In this document: piece after piece, positions 50,001 to 56,597 of the stretch
Layout of the letters: each line of letters starts with the position of its first letter
How positions within the stretch are numbered: the first letter of the stretch is position 1
Source of the DNA: an uncultured Catenibacillus sp.
GTDB lineage: Bacteria; Bacillota; Clostridia; Lachnospirales; Lachnospiraceae
Direction: 5' to 3'
NCBI GenBank assembly: GCA_934339005.1
Contig: CAKRHR010000010.1
Coordinates: forward strand, 12,958-76,957
DNA length: 64,000 nucleotides
Made by a program: the position numbers and the translations under genes
The notes under the pieces: model-generated
The model's input: the letters and a program-made list of their open reading frames with translations, nothing else
Told to the model about the DNA's origin: nothing
Databases searched by the model: none

Positions 50001-50197
50001 TGCCTTGGACACCACACGAAATCGAAAATGCCAGACATGCTTATGAACTGCCACCTGTACACTACACCGTCATCCGCGCCGCACAAATGCAGATGGGTGT
50101 CGGAGGTGATAATAGCTGGGGCGCCCGCACCCACGAAGAATACCTCCTGCCATCTAATGTGAAACGTAGCTTTACATTTAGGATGAGAGGTATTTGA
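47009..50197 (+). CDS. lacZ: Beta-galactosidase, GH2 family
   Basis: This 1062-aa enzyme is of LacZ type (E. coli LacZ is 1024 aa). It has a sugar-binding domain (MFNYELIKNPEFFKDNALPAHSD, then WQDIRVPAHIQMEG), Ig-like domains, the GH2 barrel and the Bgal_small_N domain at the C-terminus (DNDEGSMMPVRYGQWKLASMY). The acid/base Glu493 is in WSCGNESFGG and the nucleophile Glu560 is in CCEYTHAMGNS. It hydrolyses lactose and beta-galactosides in the cytoplasm; no signal peptide is present. ATG follows ATGGAGGATTTACACA. No lac permease lies next to it. Confidence 0.97.
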   Translation: MFNYELIKNPEFFKDNALPAHSDHVALPTEQSFFTGENAFRYSLNGLWKFSYGRNLTDCVMGFEADDYDCHNWQDIRVPAHIQMEGHDAPMYVNVQYPWEGHEELSTGEVPEKFNPVASYVKYFSVPAHMKGMPLYISFQGVESGMAVWFNGHYIGYSEDSFTPTEFDLTPYVCDGENKLAVRVFKWTTGSWMEDQDFFRFSGIFRDVYLFTRPATDIYDIRIRTLLDDNYENAELKADLKVSGTGSIKAKLVSLPLYAKSSLSPEIVTGNQYVRPVFESEIALDCDNASTGDICTGNITGHMATYETYTYTLSVKNLDVKLWSAEVPQLYELLLYVYNKEGELTEIVSQLVGFRRFELKNTMMHLNGKRIVFKGVNRHEFSSKTGRVPQEDEILQDVLTMKRHNINAIRTSHYPNDSRIYQLCDRFGLYMIDETNMETHGTWGPYMFGAASYDVVLPGDKPEWEAMMLDRVNSIWQRDKNHPAILIWSCGNESFGGLTIKKMSDLFHKLDNTRLVHYEGLFNDRSYPETSDIESQMYTPAAQIAEFLKKHRDKPFICCEYTHAMGNSCGAMHKYTELTDTEPLYQGGFIWDYVDQSIYKKDRYGQDFQAYGGDFDDRPSDYNFSGNGIVYGGDRTPSPKMQAVKYNYQNIEIIPSEDKVKVINKNLFISTKAFTCTAALNRNGHCIGKFAMNADVAPLSEGEFELPFNRQEIEGEYTVTVSFSLQADTPWADAGYEVAFGQYVYKVEDCENNVTCSKVGTLNGMTITQSFNNVGVRGNDFEVLFSFAEGGMTSYRYGGIEMLKVMPKPNFWRAPIDNDEGSMMPVRYGQWKLASMYCGNRYLGKWPGTDIDAALSKPPVIETADDHLKITFTWFLRTIPDSSCDITYVVTADGTVEVTMSYDGVEGLPDMPEFGMMMKMDADYDHVEWYGLGPDETYIDRYQGAKLGIYKNLVKDNMARYMVPQECGNKTGVRWAKVTDRRGRGLMFEGDAMHFSALPWTPHEIENARHAYELPPVHYTVIRAAQMQMGVGGDNSWGARTHEEYLLPSNVKRSFTFRMRGI

Positions 50198-50217
50198 GAT
50201 TTAAATCAAACAAATAA

Positions 50218-50280
50218 AACCGCTAACAACGGCATAGTCTTTATTACAGATTTTATGTCGTGTTAGCGGTTAATTTTTTC
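50218..50280. terminator. Bidirectional terminator between lacZ and HD hydrolase
   Basis: AACCGCTAACA (50218-50228) pairs with TGTTAGCGGTT (50261-50271), and CG-CATA/TATG-CG extends it. AATTTTTTC follows on the plus strand; the opposite side is A-rich. Confidence 0.85.
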
Positions 50281-50289
50281 ATCTATTGT

Positions 50290-50778
50290 TTATTCTCCCA
50301 CCAGTATCTCCCGCGCCTTTTTATATTTTTCCACACGCTTCAGGTCTTTTTCTGTGACTTTATCAAGGCGGTTCAGGTCGCTGTTGTGGGATAAGTCGGC
50401 CAGTTTGATTTTTGTTGCAAGTGGATTGGTTTTGATGGTGGCAATATAATCCATGTATGGCACATTATCGTCATGAGTCAGCAGGCGCAGTGCTGCCAAA
50501 ATACTTTCGTTAAAGCCTGCCGTTTTCAAATCCTCCAATGTATAGTCGGAATCTTCTACTACATCATGCAGCAATGCCACACATATTTCATCTTCCGTTG
50601 TCATCTGCTCTGCGAGGTGCACCGGGTGGAATATGTAGGAAATGCCATTTTTGTCCACCTGATTTTTGTGCGCTTCGTAGCAGATTTTCATTGCCATTTT
50701 GGTAGCAGGTGTGTAGATTATCCCCGCTTTTGGATGTTCTTCTGATATGTTATCCACATTTTTTATATTTTTATCCAT
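50290..50778 (-). CDS. HD-domain hydrolase (SpoT/MESH1-like)
   Basis: This 162-aa protein has one HD domain: the first metal His in YEAHKNQVDKNG, then FHPVHLAEQM, LLHDVVEDSDYT (HD plus VED) and the final Asp in KIKLADLSHNSDL. It matches the small stand-alone hydrolases related to RelA/SpoT that remove (p)ppGpp or similar nucleotides. It contains no synthetase domain. ATG 50778 (MDKNIKN) follows AAAAGGGGAATTAT. It is monocistronic and convergent with lacZ. Confidence 0.9.
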   Translation of the reverse strand: MDKNIKNVDNISEEHPKAGIIYTPATKMAMKICYEAHKNQVDKNGISYIFHPVHLAEQMTTEDEICVALLHDVVEDSDYTLEDLKTAGFNESILAALRLLTHDDNVPYMDYIATIKTNPLATKIKLADLSHNSDLNRLDKVTEKDLKRVEKYKKAREILVGE

Positions 50779-50936
50779 ATAATTCCCCTTTTCTGCCATT
50801 TCTGGTTATACTTTTGTATCTGACACTCTCTGTTTACGATATTTTCAGTATTTACAGTAAGTATATCACACAATTTGCCCAACCGTCAGATTATCTTAAA
50901 CTTGTCTTAATCTTACTATTTTTTGAGAATTTTCGG

Positions 50937-51024
50937 TTGTTCTTTTTACAGGTTTATACTATAATGACTGTGCTTAGGGTCAATTTTCAGATACCTGAAT
51001 TTACTGTTGCAGTAAAAATCAGGT
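50937..51024 (+). promoter_or_regulatory. Promoter and 5' leader stem-loop of hybrid kinase gene
   Basis: TTGTTC (50937-50942) and TATAAT (50960-50965) are 17 bp apart. The resulting leader of about 110 nt has a 13-bp hairpin: ACCTGA (50993-50998) plus TTTACTG pair with CAGTAAA plus TCAGGT (ends 51024). No known riboswitch fold is recognised; it may be an attenuator or stability element. The rest of the 305-bp gap is featureless. Confidence 0.55.
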
Positions 51025-51083
51025 TCATATTTTCTCTAAACACAATTCTTCAACCAATAAAATCAAAATAGTGAGTTAAACCG

Positions 51084-53141
51084 ATGAAAAAAGATAAAAT
51101 TATCAATAAAAAAACGATGAGATTGTGGACAGGTCTTGTTTTTGTCGTGACATTTATACTTATACTGATTTGCTCATATCTCCTGAATCTGAACCAAAAG
51201 AAAGATAAAGAATTGAAGGCTGTTTATACTGCTGACACCACAGTCAATCGACTGGAGGCGCAACTGAACAAATATTTAGCACAATCTGACCTGATGAAGC
51301 ATATCGTTGAGAACGGTTACGATATTGACAATGCTGATTTTTCCACACTTTCAAGTCTGATAGAGGATGACAGCCATATTATTGAAGCCTATGAGCTTGC
51401 CAGGGATGGTATTGTATCCCAGATTTATCCTTTTGAGGGTAATGAAGAAGCACTTGGACTTAATATACTTGAAAATGCCGAGCGCAAAAAAGAAGCCAAT
51501 CTTGCCAAAGACAGCGGTGAATACACAATTGCAGGTCCTTTTGAACTTATTCAGGGCGGCACGGGCGCCTTGTTGTTTGACCCGATTTACCTGACTGACA
51601 ATAATGGTAATGAAAATTTCTGGGGTTTTTCGATTCTTGTTATTAACTGGGACAATTTTATTTCTCAAATTGATTTGGACAAGTTGGAAGAAGCCGGCTA
51701 TCGCTATCAAATCTGGAAAAAAGATTTATATACAGGTGAAAAGATTGTTATTGCGCAGGGACAAAATTTCATTCCTGATGATACACTTCAGGTTGCCTGT
51801 GAAGTACCTAACGAAACATGGTATTTTGAAATTGCACCAAATAACGGCTGGGTATCTGAATCCCAGATAATTAGCAGGGCTTTTATTGCTTTTATTATTG
51901 CACTGATGCTTGCAGCCGGTTTCTGGCAGTTTACAGAACGCCGCCGCAGAGAAGCACTGCATGCTTTGGAGCTTGAAGCCAGTGCCAAAGAAGCACGAGC
52001 TGCCAATGAAGCTAAAACACGTTTTCTTTTCAATATGAGTCACGATATTCGTACACCGATGAATGCGATTATTGGTTTTTCTGACCTTTTGGAAAAGAAT
52101 CTTAATGATAAAGAAAAAGCACAAAATTATATAGGCAAAATCAAATCCTCCAGTAATTTCCTATTGTCACTGATTAATTACGTACTTGAAATGGCAAGTA
52201 TTGAGAGCGGCAAAGCGACTTTAAAGAATGAAGTTGGCAATCTCCGGGATTTGACAACGTCTTTATCTACGATTTTTGAACCAACCATCCAGCAGAAAAA
52301 TCTCACATATAATTGCACATTAGACATTCACCATGAACAGATTATCTGCGATCGCACGAAGGTCCGGGAAATTTTCCTGAATATTATCAGCAATTCCCTG
52401 AAATATACACCAAACGGCGGTGATGTATCAGTACATATTACAGAAACCAGCGACCGTGACGCTTCTCTTGCGACATACAAACTTATCGTTTCTGATACAG
52501 GCATCGGAATGAGCAAGAATTATTTGCCGCATATTTTTGAGGAATTTACAAGGGAACATACAAGCACAGAAAGCAAAGTTATCGGTACAGGTCTTGGTTT
52601 ACCGATTGTCAAATCGCTGATTGATTTAATGGACGGTACAATTGATGTTGAAAGTGAGCTTGGCAAAGGCACGCGCACAACGATTGTTCTGACATTCCCT
52701 GTTGTTTCCAAAGCCGACCGGCCTGAAGCTTCCGAAATCGAACATCTGGATATTCAGGAAGCGCTTCATGGCAAACGGATTTTGCTTGCCGAGGATAACG
52801 AACTTAATGCAGAAATTGCGATGACAATTCTTGAGGAATACGGCATAGAGGTCAAACATGTTGAGGACGGTATCATGTGTGTGGCAGAACTTCAAAAAGA
52901 ACCTGAGAACTACTACTCAGCGATTTTAATGGACATTCAGATGCCAAATATGGACGGCTACGCCGCCACCCAGATTATCCGTCATCTGAAAAACAAACGT
53001 GCTTCCATCCCGATTATTGCGATGACCGCCAACGCCTTTGATGAAGATAAACAGCAAGCTAAGGATGCCGGCATGGATGCTCACATCGCCAAACCAATTG
53101 ATGTTGAGGTTTTGTTAAAAACATTGTATCAAATCATATAA
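51084..53141 (+). CDS. Hybrid sensor histidine kinase with receiver domain
   Basis: The 685-aa membrane kinase has an extracellular sensor domain between two helices (about 13-32 and 262-285). It then has HisKA with the phosphorylation site His320 (FLFNMSHDIRTPMNAIIGF), HATPase_c (FLNIISNSLKYTPNGG, VSDTGIGM, GTGLGLPIVK), and a C-terminal receiver domain with Asp617 (AILMDIQMPNMDG). The sensor region resembles the CHASE-type domains of Lachnospiraceae hybrid kinases. The phosphotransfer partner is not encoded nearby. No strong ribosome binding site precedes the ATG. Confidence 0.95.
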   Translation: MKKDKIINKKTMRLWTGLVFVVTFILILICSYLLNLNQKKDKELKAVYTADTTVNRLEAQLNKYLAQSDLMKHIVENGYDIDNADFSTLSSLIEDDSHIIEAYELARDGIVSQIYPFEGNEEALGLNILENAERKKEANLAKDSGEYTIAGPFELIQGGTGALLFDPIYLTDNNGNENFWGFSILVINWDNFISQIDLDKLEEAGYRYQIWKKDLYTGEKIVIAQGQNFIPDDTLQVACEVPNETWYFEIAPNNGWVSESQIISRAFIAFIIALMLAAGFWQFTERRRREALHALELEASAKEARAANEAKTRFLFNMSHDIRTPMNAIIGFSDLLEKNLNDKEKAQNYIGKIKSSSNFLLSLINYVLEMASIESGKATLKNEVGNLRDLTTSLSTIFEPTIQQKNLTYNCTLDIHHEQIICDRTKVREIFLNIISNSLKYTPNGGDVSVHITETSDRDASLATYKLIVSDTGIGMSKNYLPHIFEEFTREHTSTESKVIGTGLGLPIVKSLIDLMDGTIDVESELGKGTRTTIVLTFPVVSKADRPEASEIEHLDIQEALHGKRILLAEDNELNAEIAMTILEEYGIEVKHVEDGIMCVAELQKEPENYYSAILMDIQMPNMDGYAATQIIRHLKNKRASIPIIAMTANAFDEDKQQAKDAGMDAHIAKPIDVEVLLKTLYQII

Positions 53142-53166
53142 AATAATTTTTGTCTTGATATTATTT

Positions 53167-53216
53167 AAGCCACCGTATTTCAGGAATTTATCTTTCCCAA
53201 AATACGATGGCTTTAT
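53167..53216. terminator. Bidirectional terminator after hybrid kinase
   Basis: AAGCCACCGTATTT (53167-53180) pairs with AAATACGATGGCTT (53200-53213) with one mismatch; T-rich DNA follows. It serves the kinase gene and the convergent surface protein gene. Confidence 0.85.
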
Positions 53217-53266
53217 TATTTTATTTCAATTCAACCCCAAAATATTTTACAAATAATTTTCTTTTA

Positions 53267-56200
53267 TTATTTTGCTGAGCGTTTGAATCGTTTCTTTGAA
53301 AATACTGTAATCATAGCTAACAGACAACCGGATATAATTAATGCGATAAAGCTGTAAGTTACCATATTGCTGTCACCTGTCTTTGGTGATGTCTGATTTT
53401 TTGTACCGTTTGAACCGGATTTATCATTGTCATTATTTTTTACACCAGCGGCTTTTGTTTCACTGCTGCTTTCGGATTCACTGATACTCTCTGACTCTTT
53501 CTTGCTTTCAGACTCTCTGATACTCTCTGATTCACTCTTGCTTTCAGACTCGCTGATGCTTTCTGACTCCTTCTTGCTTTCAGACTCGCTGATGCTCTCT
53601 GACTCATTTTTACTTTCGGATTCGCTGACACTCTCTGATTCATTTGTGCTTTCGGATTCACTTTCGCTTTCGGATTCACTTTCACTTTCAGATTCGCTGT
53701 TATTATCCCCATTTGGTGTGTTTTCATTAGCTTTTATTACGTATTTGTCCAACGGAGGCATCACATCTACACCCGGTGTCCAATATAAATCACCTAATGG
53801 ATCATTTACCCCGCTTTCCACCTGTGTACCATCTTCAATATGACGTTTTGATGTTGAAATTGATACATTACCGTTAACAGCTTTGCCAGGTTCTTTATTC
53901 TGTGCTGTATATGAAGTTGCGCCCTGTAAAAATAATTCTGATGTAGAAATTGTACCAGTACCGGATACAGCATCACCGCCAGGGCCAAATGTTGCAGTAC
54001 CGCCCATACCAATCAGTTTACCATTGCCGGTAATTGTACCGTTGTCCAATTCAATCGCTGTACCACCCTTAGGATAAATAGTCGTGTTACCACCACCGCC
54101 ATAAGCAGCTAATACAGCACCATCTGCAAGTGTCAATGTACCATTTTTTACACTTAAAGCCGTCTGTCCAACAGTTGTGCCGCCGGCTTCATCACCATGA
54201 ATAAATACCTGGCCTTTCACTATCACATTGCCATTTACAACAACTACAGGTTCTGCACTGGAACGATCTGTCAGATCACCATTTGCCAGATAATTAATAT
54301 GTGAATAAATAGATGCATTTTCTAATATTGCACCATCCTCCAGACGAAGCTGTCCGCAAATAGATGCACCTGTTGCAAATGCACCATTATAGGCATCATA
54401 GTTCATTGAGAATGTTCCGCCGTTTTTCACATCAATAATACCCTGTACTGTAGAATCTGACAATGTTAATTTACCACCGGCTTCAACAACAATATGAACG
54501 CTGCTCAAAATTTCCATATTTGTCATTGTCAGATTACAGCCTGCAGGAATGTAAAGTGTCTGAGAAATGTTGCCGCTTTCCACCTGTGTCCACGGAATAT
54601 CATATCCTAAATAGCCATATGTACCGCTCGTATGAGAACCAAACCATACTTCAAGTTTTTCTGGCACACGCACGCTTTCATTCTCACCTGCTACATTGCT
54701 TCCAAAATTCTTGATAGCCCATGGCTCCATAATATCCCATGCATACAGACCACTGCTATATTGTTTCAGATTTTCTGTTTTTATCTGATCTGCAAGCGTT
54801 TCTTCACCTGAATAAATCACAAATGGCAATGCATTACTTTCTGCTGTTCTTCCCTGGTCATCTGTAATTGAAACAGAAATCAGATAACGGCCCGGATCTT
54901 TTGGTGTGCCGTTGAGTGTTAAATCACTGCTGAGTGTCAGGTAAACACCCTCCATACCACTGTCACTGTCTGCACTTGTACCATTTTCCACATCAGGCAC
55001 AATACTTACTTTACATTTGCTGCCATCGAGATTGATTTTAGATTGATGGTCAAGTTCTTCCCAGTCATTTTCTGCAAGCTTTGTATCTTTTTCCACAAGT
55101 GCGCCATAGACTTTAACTGCACTGTTTTTGTTTGAAGATGCGCCGCCAACACTGGCACTTGATACACCGTCATAGTCTTTCTGATCTTTAATTGCACATT
55201 CAAATGACCCTACAAGCTTCACATGCAGTTCGTATGGGTCACCTTTGCCATCATCTGCAACTAATGTAGCCTTGCCACTGTTATCAATAACAAGTTTGAA
55301 AGCAAAATCCTCATAACCTTTTGCTGAAATCGTAATGACATCCCCACTCTTAAGCACCGGTTTATCCTGCGCCCCAGAATTGTCATTTCTTGAAAATACA
55401 AGCATATTGTCATAGGTATTTTTCTTATATGAGCCACCGCTGTATGGTCCATAAGAAACTTCTGTCCAGTCTTTATCATTGACCTTCACACCTGTCACTG
55501 CTTCTATATAGCCATCTGCATTTGTAAATGTCAGATTCCAATTAGATCCGAACATATCTGTTTCCATTTTTACCTGACTTAAATCAATTGTCTTTGCTGT
55601 CTCAGATGCTTTCACAACCGTTGCTGTATGATTTGTTTTATCTAAATTTAATGTTAATGGTTTGTAACCATCTGCACTAATCACACAGGTTGCCGGATTA
55701 TCTGTAAAATTCTCACCAACATAGATTGATTTGTTTGCGCTGTCTACATAATAAGACTGATTGTTCCAGACACTATATGAACTGCTGCCTTTACTCCACT
55801 CTTTTCCATTGACACTAATACCGGAGATAGCTTTTAACCAGTCATCTGCATTATTCATTACAAATTTGAAATCATAACCAAAATTAGTACTTACTGTAAA
55901 ATCTTCCGGTGCATCTTTAACTCCCGTCTGTCCAGATGTTGCTCCCGGATTCTGCTGACCGCCTGTTTCACCTGGTGTTTCTGTTGGTGGCACTGTCGTA
56001 CCGCCCTTCACACTGACTGTGTAACCATTTTCACCCTTCGTCTGTGTGAGCACAAGATTATCGTAACCATCCGCTAAAATCGTAAGCTCGCTGTCATTGA
56101 CTACATCCCACAAAATCTGCAATTCTTTATCTGTCGCAAACCATGACGGGTCACTTCTTATAGACATCATAAATTCTGATGTCTGCTTCTCATAATTCGT

Positions 56201-56425
56201 GCCGACACCAGATGAGATACCTGTAATTGCCTGAAGCCAGCTTGAATCATCAAACTTTAATTTCAAATAAGCAAGATTTGCATTACTGCCATACCAGCCG
56301 CCTTCTTCACATCCATTAACTGTTGTTGGTGCTGCAGATGCCGCAATGACCGGACTGCTGGTCATACCCATAATAAGCACACCTGACAAAATCAGGGCTG
56401 CAGCTTTTTTCCACCTTTTCTTCAT
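53267..56425 (-). CDS. Hemoglobin-interacting-domain surface protein (SPKTG, Ser-Glu stalk)
   Basis: The 1052-aa protein has a signal peptide (MKKRWKKAAALILSGVLIMGM). Three DUF1533/HID-type domains lie at about 40-145, 185-275 and 285-390, with the recurring pattern WLQAITGI/WLKAISGISVNGKEW/YIEAVTGVKVNDKDW and a closing SADGYKPL-type line. A large beta-rich region follows at about 405-900, including parallel beta-helix-like repeats. A Ser-Glu stalk (SESESESESE and SISESESKKE repeats) leads to SPKTGDS, a membrane helix and KKRFKRSAK. HID domains are known to bind hemoglobin or heme in Shr-like proteins. ATG 56425 follows GAGGAGGCGTATT. Confidence 0.82.
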   Translation of the reverse strand: MKKRWKKAAALILSGVLIMGMTSSPVIAASAAPTTVNGCEEGGWYGSNANLAYLKLKFDDSSWLQAITGISSGVGTNYEKQTSEFMMSIRSDPSWFATDKELQILWDVVNDSELTILADGYDNLVLTQTKGENGYTVSVKGGTTVPPTETPGETGGQQNPGATSGQTGVKDAPEDFTVSTNFGYDFKFVMNNADDWLKAISGISVNGKEWSKGSSSYSVWNNQSYYVDSANKSIYVGENFTDNPATCVISADGYKPLTLNLDKTNHTATVVKASETAKTIDLSQVKMETDMFGSNWNLTFTNADGYIEAVTGVKVNDKDWTEVSYGPYSGGSYKKNTYDNMLVFSRNDNSGAQDKPVLKSGDVITISAKGYEDFAFKLVIDNSGKATLVADDGKGDPYELHVKLVGSFECAIKDQKDYDGVSSASVGGASSNKNSAVKVYGALVEKDTKLAENDWEELDHQSKINLDGSKCKVSIVPDVENGTSADSDSGMEGVYLTLSSDLTLNGTPKDPGRYLISVSITDDQGRTAESNALPFVIYSGEETLADQIKTENLKQYSSGLYAWDIMEPWAIKNFGSNVAGENESVRVPEKLEVWFGSHTSGTYGYLGYDIPWTQVESGNISQTLYIPAGCNLTMTNMEILSSVHIVVEAGGKLTLSDSTVQGIIDVKNGGTFSMNYDAYNGAFATGASICGQLRLEDGAILENASIYSHINYLANGDLTDRSSAEPVVVVNGNVIVKGQVFIHGDEAGGTTVGQTALSVKNGTLTLADGAVLAAYGGGGNTTIYPKGGTAIELDNGTITGNGKLIGMGGTATFGPGGDAVSGTGTISTSELFLQGATSYTAQNKEPGKAVNGNVSISTSKRHIEDGTQVESGVNDPLGDLYWTPGVDVMPPLDKYVIKANENTPNGDNNSESESESESESESESESTNESESVSESESKNESESISESESKKESESISESESKSESESIRESESKKESESISESESSSETKAAGVKNNDNDKSGSNGTKNQTSPKTGDSNMVTYSFIALIISGCLLAMITVFSKKRFKRSAK
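53440..53700. repeat. Tandem coding repeat: Ser-Glu stalk
   Basis: Plus-strand hexamers of the TTCGGA/TTCAGA-CTCTGA type, repeated in about 30-bp units, encode alternating Ser and Glu residues on the minus strand. They are prone to length change by slippage, so the stalk length is likely strain-variable. Confidence 0.8.
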
Positions 56426-56475
56426 AATACGCCTCCTCATAAAAACAACCTGCTAATTGATACTTTTTATCATTT

Positions 56476-56493
56476 AGTTAGGTTATACTAACT
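56476..56493. promoter_or_regulatory. AGTTAG-N6-CTAACT palindrome upstream of HID surface protein (DtxR-like box)
   Basis: AGTTAG (56476-56481) and CTAACT (56488-56493) are perfect inverted arms. Read as a 19-mer (TTAGGTTATACTAACTTTA) it matches 15 positions of the DtxR/IdeR iron-box consensus (TTAGGTTAGCCTAACCTAA). A possible -35 TTGACA lies on the minus strand at 56528-56533, with a poor -10, so the palindrome would sit just downstream of the start point, the position of a repressor. Binding protein not identified. Confidence 0.5.
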
Positions 56494-56597
56494 TTACTTA
56501 GTTCAAGCTATCATAAGTAGAGTTAGTTGTCAATATGATTTATTCTTGCATTGTTTTGGCAAGTATATTTCAGGCGTATATGTAACTTAACCATGTT

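Noticed and set aside
49178..50134. Antisense ORFs of 143 and 160 codons inside lacZ
   Set aside because: They are shadows of a strongly supported GH2 enzyme, without ribosome binding sites.
53440..53700. A second array-like repeat region
   Set aside because: It encodes the Ser-Glu stalk of the HID surface protein; there are no spacers.
53427..53843. 138-codon ORF opposite the Ser-Glu stalk
   Set aside because: It arises from the antisense of the repeat and gives Ser-Asp-Leu repetition with no start signal.
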